NCBI GenBank assembly: GCA_034440575.1
Contig: JAOTOL010001218.1
Coordinates: forward strand, 261,001 to 325,000
DNA: 64,000 nt
Direction of reading: 5' to 3'
Source: Imbricaverruca yamaguchii
Taxonomy: Eukaryota; Arthropoda; Thecostraca; Neoverrucidae
Part shown: positions 10,890 through 23,190 of the stretch, in pieces
How the letters are laid out: each line of letters begins with the position of its first letter
Numbering within the stretch: the stretch's first letter is position 1
Made by a program: the position numbers and the translations under genes
Notes under the pieces: generated by a model
What the model was told of the DNA's origin: nothing
Database searches by the model: none
What the model saw: only the letters and a program-made list of their open reading frames with translations

Positions 10890-12060
10890 CCGAGTCCATG
10901 GCTCGTTCTTTTTTGTCCGTTGGGTTTTTCTTCATCTGCATGTGTTCTGCATCTGCATCTGCATGTAGGGCTCCAGCCAATTTCTGTTCGGGGCCCGGCA
11001 CATTTTTGAATACCGACTTGAGGGTTTGTTGCTTCTTTCCACCGATGCATGTTGTTAGGTGCCGGAACATTTTCGAATGCCCCGATGTGTTTATTTAGTG
11101 TCCGGGCCTTCTGTTCTTTTTATGACCATGTCGCTTCTCGCGAACCTCGGCATATCTTTGAACCATGGTCGCATGACCCCGGTGTGCTTTTTTAGAGCTC
11201 CAAATAAATATTTAAGGATGCAGCACATGTTTGAAGGCCCTGTCGATATTTGCGAGATTGTGCTTCGGAGAACCCGTTTCCTTTTCGGCCCCACCTTGTG
11301 CTCTTAGGGATCTGCTGTGATTATGTAGACGCACATCTGTGGGCCCCAGCACGACTTTGGGGTCCCGGCGCGAGTTCTCGGGCCCCGGAGCTTGGTTATG
11401 GGGACCAGACGCCAGTTTTATGCGCTGGACGCGATTTTTCGGGAACGTCTTCAAAATGGTTGCAAAAGCGAAATATCGGCCCGATTTGTCTGACCGATTT
11501 GGCGCAATATATTTGTGTCCTGCCGCGATTTTTCGAGCTTCGGGTACGTTTTTCAGGGCCGTACGCTATTTTTTAAAGGCATCTGGTGCCATGTTTGGGG
11601 CTCCAGAGCCGTTTTACTGGCTCGGGCGTTGTTGTTTTTTTTTTTTTTTGGGGGGGGGGGGGGAAATCTTTTATTATTTTGGAGAGCTTTGGCCTTATCT
11701 TTTCCGGGTCCCAATGCGATTTTTTGGCAACACTACTTATTTGGGGCCATCAACGCCAATTTTTGGGACTCTCACGGAAGTTTTTGATGCCCCGGCACAA
11801 CTTTTTGAGGCTACTGACGAAAATGTTTTGTCCCGAATTGGATATTTATTGGGGCGGGGGGGAGGTAGCTGGAAGTCGCGGGGCGCGTTGTACCTAGCTG
11901 GGGCCCGCGCGATTTTGGTGGGTTCAGGTACAATTTTTTTGTTACCAGCGCGCTTTCTGGATTCCACTTAATTTTTGGGACACCCTGGTCGAATTCTGGA
12001 GGTCCTGATGCGATTTTTTGGGGACCCAGCACGATTCTTGGGGGCCCATCCCTCTCAAGG
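10890..12060 (-). repeat. Diverged ~21-bp satellite array
   Basis: Degenerate head-to-tail units of about 21 bases, of the kind GTTTTTCGGGGCCCCGGNGCG, clearest at 11400-11620 and 11730-11900. It is the reverse complement of the array at 51656-53755. Because the period is a multiple of three, accidental long open frames run through it (for example 11339-11971); none shows a protein domain. A T run followed by a G run interrupts it at ~11633-11662. Confidence 0.65.
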
Positions 12061-12477
12061 TAGAGGGGGCATGTTCCACTTCGGTATGCTACTGTGGCTA
12101 TTTAAATAGTTTTTCCAGTCGATGGCACCCCCTAGAGTAGAAAAAGGCTCTTCAGATAATTTTCTTTCTGGGCTTGCTCTTAATATTCCAGTGATGCTGG
12201 TTGATTCGATCGAGCCGCTGTATGACTTGTGTGTAGTTCTTTTTTTAATACCACATGGGTGCTATTTTTGGCCCTGATACGATTCGTCAATCCGGGAATT
12301 TTGAGGAAGCTATCGCTTCATACTGGATTTAGCAAAGTTTGGGTGAAAACTAAGAGTGTGAGGTGACCGACGAAACCGGTTGAGTTGGATCTTGACAGCT
12401 GAAGTGGTCATGCGAGACCAATGTAGGCGCTTCCCGTGTATTCAGTACAGGCAGACGCGTTTGTGGTAATTGAACCG

Positions 12478-12585
12478 AACAAACCCGTCGCTGAATGCGA
12501 ATACGAATACCTCTCCGGCGAACTCGTCGCTGAATACGAATATGAATATAAAGGTTGACTTGACCTTACTTAAAGGCGTGCTTAA
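12478..12585. repeat. Dispersed repeat with GAATACGAATAC motif, copy 1
   Basis: Shares CGAATACGAATAC, ACTCGTCGCT and TTGACTTGAC-like blocks, in the same order and orientation, with 63609-63720 just upstream of the peroxiredoxin exon. It contains an internal short duplication. Family unknown. Confidence 0.5.
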
Positions 12586-12837
12586 ATGTCTGTTTACACG
12601 ACATAACACAACATGACACAATGTGACAAATTGATGTGGGAAAAAATATGCCAAATTTCGGCGCGCTGCCACGCGCCGTTCTTTCACTATCCGTGGAGAA
12701 CCTTATGGGGGTCGTCAACGACCCCGTTCGAGACGGCACGGGTTAAGATTCTGCCCGGCGAAGTGGGCCCGGCGAAGTGCGTGGCCGTGGATTAAGACCC
12801 CAGCGAAGTGGGCAGCACATAATTCACGGTCACGCAT

Positions 12838-13372
12838 TTGTCTACACCCCGCCAGGGATCATTTCTCAAGAATGTAATGTATTTCCTTCATAAGTGGCAA
12901 AATGCCTGGGATAGGAACACGAACAATAAACGTAATGCAATCAAGCCACACCTGGGACATTGGGCTTCATGCCTATGTAGGTCAAGACCAGAGGAAGTTG
13001 CACTTTGCAGGTTGCGTATCGGACACACATACGCTACTCATCGCTACCTCCTCTGTGGGGAGGGAAGGCCGCAGTGTCCCCCGCTGTTCGGAAACCTTAA
13101 CGGTGCGCCACGTATTATTCCCGTGTCATTAATTTGCATGGGAGCGGGGATTGTTTTACGGAAGAAACTTCAGTTGCATGACATATGAAGACATTCTGGG
13201 AAGCAATTCAAAGCTAGTGCATTCGGGGAACTTGTTCCGTTACCTTTCAGCGATTGAATTTAAGACCACGTAGGCACCGACGTAATAGTTCGCACAAGCA
13301 GTGAAGCACAATAAAGTGTTATTGGCGCGAATGATCAAAACTGGTCGAAGCGCCCTAAAGCCCAAATAACGC
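12838..13372 (+). mobile_element. 5'-truncated I-like LINE fragment (C-terminus plus tail)
   Basis: Encodes the C-terminal Cys/His region of an I-like ORF2: LGHWASCLCRSRPEEVAL, then RLRIGHTYATHRYLL and GEGRPQCP, with the continuation CSETLTVRHVLFPCH in a second frame, so one frameshift is present. It is a diverged relative of 9600-9830. The 3' end (13323-13370) carries the shared hairpin, GGCGC pairing with GCGCC, and AAGCCCAAATAAC. Unrelated or decayed sequence precedes it from about 12590. Confidence 0.7.
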
Positions 13373-13789
13373 CCTAAAGTCCTTGCGATAATGCCTTGCG
13401 ATAATGCAGACTTGTTGCCCAGCAGAGCACAATTTCCTGCCCAAGCGAAAACAGAGGATGGTCAAGGTTCATGCTATTGAAGAATTGCCTGGAAGCAAAA
13501 ATGTCTAACGTTTGCTCATTTGCCATTCGGATATTTTTTGGAGACAGATAGCCTGAGAAGCTCGTTGATTGGCTACATCGGCTTTTAATATTTTTGGTGA
13601 TTCTCTTGTATATATATTTTAACTCTATAAATGATTAAATATAATTTTGCGGCGATGATATCAGGCAGATGAGGATTTAGGGGACACGAAAAAAATGAGG
13701 ACAAATCGCCATTTTCAGTTTTTTTTGTGAGACTGGGGGAACATGTCCTCTCAGCCCCACAGCCCAAAAGACCCCCGGTGGTTACGGCC

Positions 13790-13972
13790 ATGGCGGACAG
13801 TACCCGTCGGGTCGGCTCGGAGGACAACGGTGCCAAGACGCGGGTGCCTGCTGGTTGCCGGCGGGACAGCAGCAGACAGCACCTGTCGGGTTGGCTCGGA
13901 GGACAATGGTGCGGATACATCGGTGCCTGCTGGCTGCGGGTGTGACAATAGCGAGCAGTACAGGCTCAGAGG
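13790..13972 (+). repeat. ~79-bp tandem repeat, 2.3 copies
   Basis: Units beginning at GACAGTACCCGTCGGGTCGG and GACAGCACCTGTCGGGTTGG are offset by 79 bases. A partial third copy (GCAGTACAGGCTCAGAGGAC) follows. Open frames through it have no domain. Confidence 0.8.
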
Positions 13973-15660
13973 ACATTTTCAAATCCACACATTTGCAAAA
14001 GACTTTCAACGTCTGGCTGTTTTCATAACATCGGCTCTCGAGATTCCGGTTGGCGACGCAAATTCCGCAAACAAGGAGGTTGTTGTAGTATTCCTCGTTA
14101 CGCTATTGTGGTTGCGGTGACGTAAACGCTTCATTACTAAATAGAGGGGTTTTATAAAATATCTGCAGTTATTTCCTCTCACACCGTCAAGTAAGGCCAA
14201 CATTATTCGAAATGAGCAAATTTAGTGTTTGTTGAGACTGACCAACGATGACTACGATCTGTAGCCTTGCTAACACCAAGGTAAAGTTTCCATGGCCTCC
14301 AATCAACCCCGGAAGTTTCGTCTCGCTAGGTAGCCTTTGAAATCTCTAGCTTTTGAAACCTCAATGGGAGACAGAATATCTTCTTCCCCACGGTGCGTCA
14401 TCAACGGAATCGACCACTGACCGATGGCTTCAACAAAAGCGTCTGGGACCCAAGAAAATCCAAGGGCAAGCTTCAAGCATGATGTTAAACCTCCAGTACT
14501 CCAAACGGCCCTTCCAAAAACTTTCCAAGGCTCCGGAGCTCCCACATACGGCTTGGAATCCTCGCTTCTAGTGACAAAGCGGTTTTGAGGACGCCTTTGT
14601 ATAAATCCAGTGGGGTTGTCACGAATGTAAAGGGGAATTAGAAGGAGGGGAGTGGTAACCGATGGTAGTTTTTAGAAGCACAAACTGCAAGCTATGGGAC
14701 ATGAGCCATTTTGGAGTCGATTATTTTTTCCTGTTCACGGCTCAGGGCAGAGACGATCCAAGGGTGGGGGACAAAAGAAGTGTGTGCCCTCCTCCCACGT
14801 AAATTCAGAACTCTACCCTAAAGTGATAATTTGGTGTTCTAGACGTGTGGTTGCATTTTCATCGTTATTTGAGTACAACAGCAATAGCAAATTCAGCCTA
14901 TCAGCAGATTAAGTGGCCTAAATTTAGTATGCAAACAATTGCGGGCGCTCACTTAACACGCGCGCAGGAGGGCCTCTGATAAAACGCGCACAGGAACGGG
15001 GATGATTCAGTCCCTACCCCTAAGATTTCGAAAACTACTGAAGCAATACGCACACAATTTGAAGGGATAGATGACGGATATAGTAACTCGCATCAGTACA
15101 AATTTCATGACCCTAGGTATCTAGGATCAAATGAGGTGATCGGCTGCCTAACCTCCGCGCCGCTCAACCTCGCCGACGAAGCCTTTGTGACCTTGAACGC
15201 TCACCGTCCGCCGCCCGGTCGGTGGAGCTGGCACTACGCAGTTCCTATATTTACTAACAATGTTTATATTCCATTACTTAGGATGCGCTGATCGAATAGT
15301 AACAAAATCACATGACTGCATTTCAGCATCCTAGCCCGTCTATGAGATAACGTCAAAAGACAGGAGAGGTGAGTGGATAACACCCTCACCGATGCGGGTG
15401 TTAAACAGCCACCTATAATGCTTACGTCAATCCTGTAGAACTTTGCCATCCGATCATTTTAATAAAACAACACCTATGACGCACACTATACAGTAAAACT
15501 TCTTTCACATAAATGTACACTTGCCTTAGTTTAGTACAACAAAGAATGGCTCTTAGATGCTTCTGGGTTTTAGACATTGCGTGAGAAATATACGACCTTC
15601 AATATACCAGGAGGTGCTGAGTTTGCATCAAAAGTAACGTTAAGTAATATAGTATCTTAC
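13973..15660. other. Non-coding stretch
   Basis: No supported gene, no repeat with definable ends and no RNA gene. Short open frames are uninformative. Confidence 0.45.
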
Positions 15661-16494
15661 TTAACCCGTCCCGTCTCGGGGGGTCTTCAACCGCCCTCCC
15701 CCCTCAGGTTTTTCGCGGATAGCGGACGAACGGCGCGCGGCAGCGCGCCCAAATTTGTCATACCTTTTGCCACATCAATTTGACATGCTGATTCAAAATT
15801 TGTAGGTCAGGTCATCTAGGGTCAACGAGTTCGTCAAGGTCAAGTGAGGTCACCTCCAAAAAAGTTCAACCAGTCGTCACGCTTTAACGGATAGAGATAT
15901 TTTAATGAAACTATCAGCGTTTGGTTATCTTTACGAATGCAACAAAACGTACGAGTTGATTTTTTTTCGTTTTTGTCTACATATAAATTTTGCGTATTTG
16001 CCATATTGCAGTTCAAACAAAGGATCCTGGCTAAAGTAAGCATTTTTTAATAGGGCAAGTTGACTCCCTACAACATTTTTCGGTCTACTCTACCCATTAG
16101 AGAAGGAAAATTAAAGAAAACTTAAAAACTCAAAATTTGGAAATTTCCCAAAAATATTTTATTTTTATTTTTGTGCGCCAAAAAATTATAGCCCTGGTCG
16201 ATTTCGCTCTCCTTTTCTCATTCCAAATAATTTTTGTTTTTTCATATATTCCCCAAAATTAACTCCCCAGAGTAAAAAAAACAATGCAAGTCGTGAGGAG
16301 TCGTGAAAATCTAGCTCCCTGGTGACGTCACTTATGGGGATTTTTTTTGTCGGTGGGGTGGACCCGGACCCTACTCGTCGAGCGCTTTCCGATGATACCT
16401 CTTTCGTTTTCGTGCGACGCTTAGTTTGGATTTTAGACGCGGGTCTCCAACCGCCCCCCCCCCCGAGACGGGGTGGGAGGATTTGACAGGAAAG
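15661..16494 (+). mobile_element. piggyBac-like TTAA element, copy B (right end altered)
   Basis: Begins TTAACCCGTCCCGTCTCGGG and is collinear with 53761-54447 over ~800 bp. Shared blocks include GAACGGCGCGCGGCAG, CTGGCTAAAGTAAGCATTTT, CTACCCATTAGA, CCAAATAATTTTTG, ACCTCTTTCGTTTTCGTGCG and CGAGACGGGGTG. The TTAA plus CCC start is the signature of piggyBac-type termini. Copy A keeps a GGGACGGGTTAA right end; here the homology stops near 16490 and different repeat DNA follows. No transposase is present, so it is non-autonomous. Confidence 0.55.
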
Positions 16495-16800
16495 ACGTCA
16501 CGATGACGTCATATACCGACTTTTCTGCTCATTGCAAATTTCAATGCGATATAACTCCGAGGTTTATAATTATTTTTCGTTCTGTAATATGTTTTGTAAA
16601 GTAGACCTAGTATGATATTGCATAATGTTTTTTTTTTATTTCTACATCCGTTTTATTATTTTTTGCATTATATATTTTACATATCATTTGTCGAAAAAAT
16701 GTATAATTGTCCATTTTCGAAAAACATCCATATTCTGATTTTCCGTGCAATTCTGTATACAAAACAATCAACGAGAGTGGGCGCACTCACCGTCAGAAAA
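16490..16800 (+). repeat. Dispersed repeat, second copy inverted at 22885-23190
   Basis: Starts at GACGTCACGATGACGTCATA (a CRE-like palindrome pair). It continues through CATTGCAAATTTCAATGCGA, TTTTCGAAAAACATCCATAT and CCGTGCAATTCTGTA. All of these blocks occur in reverse complement at 22885-23190. It abuts the TTAA element and may be part of a longer version of it. Confidence 0.7.
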
Positions 16801-16926
16801 AAAAATCGCAAAAAAAACATACCACCTGATGCTCCTTCATTTGGAGTAGCGTTGTGAAGAGCTGAGCATGAGAGTGGCTGGTGGATCCAGTGAGGGTGGG
16901 GATTACGCGGGGGTGTGGGAGAGGAG

Positions 16927-17153
16927 CATGGGCGTCGCCACCGTGGGGTCAGGGGGGTCTGACCCCACTTTGAAAATTAGGGGGAGGTCGACCCAAAAAC
17001 AACCGGTCAACGATACAAACACCGGACATCTGACATCGCTTCCCATTCCCCCCCGGTCGAGAAGTCCTGGGCCTGGACTGACCCCCTAAACCGAGTGGCT
17101 AGATCCGTCCCTGGGACCGACCCCCCAAATAAAAATCCGTGGCGACGCCCTTG
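16927..17153. mobile_element. 227-bp hAT-like MITE
   Basis: Ends CATGGGCGTCGCCAC and, in complement, CAAGGGCGTCGCCAC (15-bp inverted repeats, one mismatch). Flanked by 8-bp duplications GAGAGGAG (16919-16926) and GGGAGGAG (17154-17161), one mismatch. The 8-bp duplication and CA-start termini fit hAT. There is no coding capacity; the interior is rich in GGGGGG and CCCCCC runs. Confidence 0.7.
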
Positions 17154-17161
17154 GGGAGGAG

Positions 17162-17900
17162 ATCAGAGTTTCTGTGGGTTGCGTCAGTCGTGTACAATGA
17201 GTGGCATATTTATGGGAAGAGGGACTGAAGAGGGGGGGGGGTCAGGGCACTGTACAGTGTAGAATGGTGTCCCTTGCGATATAATAGGATGCCCCACGAG
17301 ACTGAACCGATAGAAATTCCGATTTCCTCTGGATTTTAAAATTTAAGGCATTCTCCGGGCTTCAAAGGAATCCGTCGTCGAAAGGTTTCTTTTCGATTAA
17401 CGGCAGTTTTCACTAGTTTGAATGTTGAGGTCCGCGAAGTCGCATATGCGGCCACCTGAGTGGCGCTTCTGGGCCGAAAACAGTGGAAGCTCCTCGTACC
17501 CTTCTCAAGTTTTGCTGAAGCGAAACGCTGCGACAACATCGTCACTGTTTTCTCGATGTCCGCCTGGGAGACGTAGATGAATTCGATCTCTGTTGGACGA
17601 AATTTTCATCAGCTCCTTTGCAAGTATTTATCATCCCGATCGCACAATCTTTGATCTTTTCAGCATTTCACATATGCAATGTTTTTACGAGTATCTAGAA
17701 AACGGGTAAGAAATGCACTACTTTCACTCACCCTTTTGACGGGTGTCATAGTGAACGAACTATTTATTTGTTTTTAAAGACCAGTTGTTGATCCTGGGTA
17801 TCTAGTGAAGGCTTAGGTATATTGAGCTGATGTGCCCTGAATACACAGAATCCCGCGAAAATTAGAATCTGACAGAAAATTGTGAAAAATGGCGCTAGGT
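17162..17900. other. Non-coding stretch
   Basis: No supported gene. Contains a G run at ~17235. The minus-strand transposase remnant begins at its right edge. Confidence 0.45.
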
Positions 17901-19470
17901 GGTGCTAATAAAAAATGATTTTTGCAATTAGGAACAGTACCTCATATGTGTCGAGCAGAAGTTCCACATAGCTTCCGGGGTCAATATATGGTCTCCATCT
18001 GGCCGCTGAATGCTTGACCTTGCCGTCGGGCGTTTCACAGCCCCACCTACGCCGTCGCACGGACCTTTTCCATGGCAGGTGGCAAAATAATGCCATTCGC
18101 AGTCAACGTTGAAGTCCTGCTTGTGCAGGCACATGATCCTTATATTATGTTCATTCTTGCATTGTGCTGCACAGCCGTCTGTAAAGTAATGCACCTTTCT
18201 GACATTTTCATTCTCGGATTTAATCCGTTCCGGAGCCTTTGTTTGGAACGCGTAAACTGGGGCTGTATTGTGGTGCAGATCGTCACTTATGATGCAATAG
18301 CTCTTGGTTTGCAGTGACCCGTCTGGGACTCGCGTTGTAACGACGAATGGATGGACAGTGGCCTGTGCGTTCTCCCAATGGTAGCCTTGTACTGCATCTT
18401 GCACCAGAAAGGTGTAGTTTTCGGAAAAATCTCCAGAGATAATGGCCTCACCCGCGGGTAGCTGTCCTTTCAGATCTTTTAGAAAGTAATTCCGTACGCG
18501 TGCTGTATAGTGGTGCCTGGTTAGCTTTGATATGCATTAGTAAGCCCCTCGATAAAATATTCAACGATCTGCGTCATGTTTACCATCGTGGTTCGATCCG
18601 TGCTGATCCACTGTCTAAATTCCACTGCGTCAGTCTCTGCCAAACTCGGCATACTGGTCAGAAAATTCGTGAGCTCGTTGACTCCGGGACACTTGTCACA
18701 TTGCCGAAACATACATTCTTCGTTTTCCATGGAGCAAACAACTTTCTTCATAAGATCAACGACAGACAAATCGTGACGTATGGCTTGAACCATGCATTTC
18801 GGGTTCTGATGATGAATGCATACGCAAACTGAATGCGTTCCGCTAGCGCCGGATAGCACGCACCAAGGTGGTCGTAGACAATAGAGGGTGGGGAAACCAA
18901 AAAATAAAGGGGTTTTTTTTTTTTTTTTTTTGGGGTTTTCTAATTCGAAAGGACCAGTCTCTTCTGGTAAGTTCGCCTTATGCCATCCTGACATCGCACA
19001 CTGACCACGTCTTTTTGTCCTGGTAGTGGTCTACTGATGTCGTCCTGCTGGCAAAAATTAATGACCTCGTCTTTTTTATTCTGGGAGAGAGCAGCAATCG
19101 ACAGTTTCCTGTCAGTTGTGCCCAAAATTCCATGCGTCGCTTTCACTTCCCGAGCTTTTCGCACCATGTACAGGGGGGCACCGAACTTTGCAGCCGTTTT
19201 GTGCATGGTAAATGGCGACAATGTCAAAATTTGAAGTTTCATTGCGTGCGAGGTGCTTGGGTCCTTGAGTTTGGCTACTAGTTCCTCCATCATGCTCTCA
19301 TGGAGTTCTAAATCTCTTACTTTTTCCTCAGCTTCCGGTTCGTTTATCTCTACCTGATACGTTTTCGATAGGAGTCGTTTCATTCCCTTTTTCGCTGAGT
19401 CAGACTTCTGTCTGGCCTCCTTTTGGCGTTGGCTTTCAGAAAGCCCACCTGAAAGAAATACCTAAACACC
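17901..19470 (-). pseudogene. DDE-type transposase, degenerate copy 2
   Basis: Right to left. The N-terminal segment (19470-18960; KRLLSKTYQVEINEPEAEEK, then KFGAPLYMVRKAREVK) is followed by GQKDVVSVRCQDGIRRTYQK. After an A-rich expansion come SGASGTHSVCVCIHHQN, CDKCPGVNEL and FRQWISTDRTT, then GDFSENYTFLVQDAVQGYHW, YFTDGCAAQCKNEHN and CEWHYFATCHGKGPCDGVGG. The Asp residues in the GDFSENY and FTDG blocks are candidate catalytic positions. It is more complete at the N-terminus than the copy at 3004-4823 and differs in many residues, so it is a separate lineage. A 22-base T run (18910-18931) replaces part of one segment and the frame changes several times. I could not find its inverted repeats. 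Confidence 0.7.
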
Positions 19471-19663
19471 CAAAAACAAACACCTAGAACACCCAAACAC
19501 CTAAAATAATCCCACCGGTGATATCAATCGGGAACGATCCCCCTGGACTCACAATTCCAATCTGGTCTGGTTACGGCTTGCCACATTTTATCACAATTTG
19601 GGCCTCGATGTTGAAATTGAAAAGTATTTCGAATGCATTTAATAATCTAGTGACCCATCTTTT

Positions 19664-20009
19664 CACTGGCGGCCGCAGACCGCGGATAAAGGGGGGAGTA
19701 GTGCAACTCGGCGAGGGCGCCGGGTGGATTCGAGAGGGCGCCGAGGCGATCCGAGGGGGGGGGGGAAAGGGCGCCGCTCTCCGATGCTGGTGGGGGCAAG
19801 CGTCCCTGACGAGGGTGAATCTGAGAGGGCGCCGTCAGATCCTGGGGCGTGGGAAGCGTGCCTCGGCGAGGGCGCCGGGTGGATTCGAGAGGGCGCCGAG
19901 GCGATCCGAGAGGGCGCCTCCTGAACCAAAGGGGGGCCAAAAGACATGATGGCCCCCCTTTCGGAGCCAAGGGGGCATGGCCCCGTTGCCCCCCCTGCGG
20001 CCGTCAGTG
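19664..20009. mobile_element. 346-bp hAT-like element with 21-bp internal repeats
   Basis: Begins CACTGGCGGCCGCAG and ends with the complement of CACTGACGGCCGCAG. Flanked by 8-bp duplications CATCTTTT (19656-19663) and CTTCTTTT (20010-20017), one mismatch. The inside is built of ~21-bp units such as AGAGGGCGCCGAGGCGATCC and CGAGGGCGCCGGGTGGATTC. No coding potential beyond repeat-driven open frames. Confidence 0.7.
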
Positions 20010-20017
20010 CTTCTTTT

Positions 20018-21033
20018 ACAACCATTACAACTGAGCTCTATGTTTTACAAAGATAGGCGTGACGTATGTGTAATATTAGTATATAGCACTGAAATTACCT
20101 GTGCGGATTGGCGTTTCTCCAACCGCCGACATAACACGGCAAAGATCGTCAGTGGCTTGTCTGTCGGGAGAGACATCAGTTGCTGGTCGTGAGGGTGACG
20201 ACGATGATGATGTTTCGGCTTCAGCGGTATCCTGTGTCGGGCTCTGGGGCCGACTATGCTAAGCACCTGATGTATTGGGCTGTGAGGGATCTGCAATTTG
20301 CTGATCTTTCCACGGCACTTGCTTCCTGCATGTGGTGGAAAGGCTTGCCCCTGGATGCAACACACCTGTAATACTGGAACGTTTGTCGATGTATTCTTGG
20401 GTTGGTGGTCTCAAACTTATTCTCTTATGCATTGGGTGTGAATGGAAAGGATTCGCACAAAATGTTGCCACTAACACCCTGTGTGTCATTTTTCATTCGC
20501 TTGCGAAGCCTCACCAATGTTACACAAAGCACCGAAGGCTACTGACGACTAACTAGGACGTCAGACCCCAACAACGCCGCCGCTACATCTCATCCTGCGA
20601 ACCGCGTCTCCGTTGTCAAGACGCTCGTGTTTCCATGACGCCCGTATTACGTGCTATGCGGCCTCGCCTAGACCCGTGTTTTTATGACAGTGATCGAATT
20701 GTACGCGCAGTACGGTCATTTCGCATCTATCACAGACAGTGAGTCTGTGCCCCCTGAGCCCCCTGAGGGAAGTAAGTTATACTAGATCTGTAGCGATTTT
20801 GTGAGAGTATGGGCAAGCCAGGCACGGCTTCCCAACCCCTCCCCCCGCCCCGCTTAGCAACACATCAGCCACACAGGCGTGCTCACCGACATCCCTCCCC
20901 CCCCCCACCCCCAGTCAGCAACACTTCCGCCGCCAAGGAAGGTTTGGTACCCTATTGGAGCTGACCTTGGGCCCTTTTGGTGAGATGCCCCCCTGACAGA
21001 GTTCCTGTCTACGTGCCTGCTCACAGACTGCTG
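20018..21033. other. Non-coding stretch
   Basis: No gene recognised. There are C runs at 20840-20910. The only defined neighbour is the CR1 copy starting at 21040. Confidence 0.45.
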
Positions 21034-21039
21034 CGTATG

Positions 21040-22480
21040 TAAAGACATAAAAGATTAGTGCAACTATGAGCCACAAGGGCCCTTCTCGGCTGCATTGCAC
21101 ACTGAACCAGTTGCCCACCAAATCTGTCAATCAGAACTCCCTGTAATACTGAAAAGCAAGCCCCCTATTCTTATGATGATTGTCTATGCTGTTTTTAAAG
21201 ATGTTCAATGTGTTGCTACTGACAATGTTTTCTGGCAGCTGGTTCCAGTGTTCTACTACCCTGTTGGTGAAGAAAGTCTGCCTTAACCTTGTTCTGTTGT
21301 GGTGAACTTTAATTTTGAATTTATGACCTCTAATTGCATCATTTCTGTTCAATTCAAACATTTCCCCAAGATATCCCCTCTCCAGACCATGGACAAATTT
21401 AAAGACCTCAATGAGATCTCCTCTCAGCCTTCTATATCTAAGTGAAAACATATTCAATTTCTTCAATATTTCCTCATATGCCAGGTTGCTTATGCCATTA
21501 ACCATTTTTGTAGCCCTCTTTTGTACTCTCTCTAAAAGCCAACAATCTTTTTCATAGCTAGGAGACCAAGCTTGTATGCAGTATTGCAAATGTGGCCTGA
21601 CGTATGCACAGTAAAGCTTCCTGATCACTTCCTCACTTCTGTATGATACATTCTATTTATTGCCCCGAGCATTATCAGTGCCTTCTTCCTGGCTTCCTTG
21701 GTCCGTTCTGATGCCCCCAGTTTTGTGTTTAGAATAACACCTAAGTCCTTCTCCTGTTGAGTCACTGATAGCACTTGGCCACTCATCAAGTATGGAGCCT
21801 TCATATGCTGCTTACCTACATGCATGATTTTGCACTCATCAAAATTAAATTTCATTTGCCATTCTTCGGACCACTTCATAAGTTCGTCTAAGTCTTTTTG
21901 CAGCGAGATATGCTCATCTTGACCTGTTATTGCCCTAAAGACCTTCAAATTATCCGCAAATTTCAAAACTTTACTGCTTATGCCACTTTCAATGTTATTT
22001 ACAAATATAATGAACAGTAGTGGCCCCAGTACTGACCCCTGGGGGCTCCACTAAGAACATTTTGCCATGATGACTTTGTACCATTTAGCATCACTCTTTG
22101 CTGTCTGTCTGAAAGCCACGACTCTATCCATTTTAAGATGCTACCTGCAATACCATGGGACTGAAGCTGTATCATTAACCGTTTATGGGGTACCTTGTCA
22201 AAGGCCTTACTAAAGTCAAGATATGCTACATCAACCTGATTTCCCTGATCAAATTGTTCTGTGGCGAAGTTAAAAAAGTCCAAGAGGTTTGTGAGACACG
22301 ATCGTCCTTTTCTAAACCCATGTTGAGCATCTTGAATCAATCTGCTACCTTCCAGATAATTAACTATTCTATCCTTGATAATTGATTCGAGTACCTTGCA
22401 GACTAGGGATGTGAGACTTACCGACCTATAGTTTTCAGCTTTCCCTCTTTCTCCTTTCTTGAAAATAGGAACTACATTTC
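21040..22480 (-). mobile_element. 5'-truncated CR1-like LINE with 6-bp duplication
   Basis: Minus-strand CR1-like element, 1441 bp, flanked by CGTATG at 21034-21039 and 22481-22486. Reading right to left it covers reverse transcriptase from VVPIFKKGERG through QHGFRKGRSCLTNL, VAYLDFSKAFDKVPHKR and KFADNLKVF (the active-site FADD is FADN here). It then covers the C-terminal region ([28 protein letters not shown]). The 3' end is a short TTTATGTC repeat. Frameshifts, for example at ~22050 and ~21640, inactivate it. It is very similar to 58619-61122 and to the tail at 25682, so the family was recently active. Confidence 0.85.
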
Positions 22481-22884
22481 CGTATGGTCTACATTCAGAA
22501 GAATGAGTGACAGGTTACGTAAAACCGGATGTATATTTTATATATTGCATGAAATGTAGCGCGTTTTGAATTGTTCTGTGCTGCTATATCATTCTATGCC
22601 ATTCTCGACTGCGGTCGCAACTTGATTATTCTTGGACAACCGGAAATTCCCACCGTATAAACACTACGGCGCATTGCCCCCCAGCCCCCCTCCCCCCACT
22701 AAATACATACGGTGCTGATTGGAGATGACCGACGCAGCCCACCTCAAACCTGAACCTTACCCCCACCCTGGATTGCATCCAGCAGCGAGGTTCTCGCCCA
22801 TGGTTCCATTGTGCATAGCGCTGCTGCAACAGCCAGGACAGAGGCATGTGCTATGTTATAACAATTTTTCTGACGGTGTTCCAG

Positions 22885-23190
22885 GGGTGCGCCAATTCTA
22901 TCCTTGATTGTCTCTAATACAGAATTGCACGGATAATCAGAATATGGATGTTTTTCGAAAATCGATAGTGATACATTTTTCGAAAAATGATATTATATAA
23001 AACATATAATGTAAAAAATAATAAAACATGGAGTATAAATTCATACAAATATTATGAAATACCATATTACGTCTGCTTTGCAAAACATTTTACAGAATGG
23101 AAAAATAATGATAAACCTCAGAGTTATATCGCATTGAAATTTGCAATGAGCAGAAAAAGTCAGCATATGACGTCATCGTGACGCAATAAC
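22885..23190 (-). repeat. Inverted copy of the 16490-16800 repeat
   Basis: Reverse complement shares the CGTCACGATGACGTCATA end, CATTGCAAATTTCAATGCGA and TTTTCGAAAAACATCCATAT blocks, with scattered differences. No target-site duplication seen. Confidence 0.7.

Noticed and set aside
11339..11971. 210-codon open frame on the plus strand
   Set aside because: It lies wholly in the diverged 21-bp satellite; the repeated composition and lack of any domain mark it as an artefact.
13727..14120. Open frames on both strands
   Set aside because: They arise from the 79-bp tandem repeat and show no domain or splice context.
17281..17310. Possible inverted-repeat end of the second transposase copy
   Set aside because: GATGCCCCACGAG vaguely resembles the end of the 2166 element, but the following bases do not match and no partner was found near 19500.
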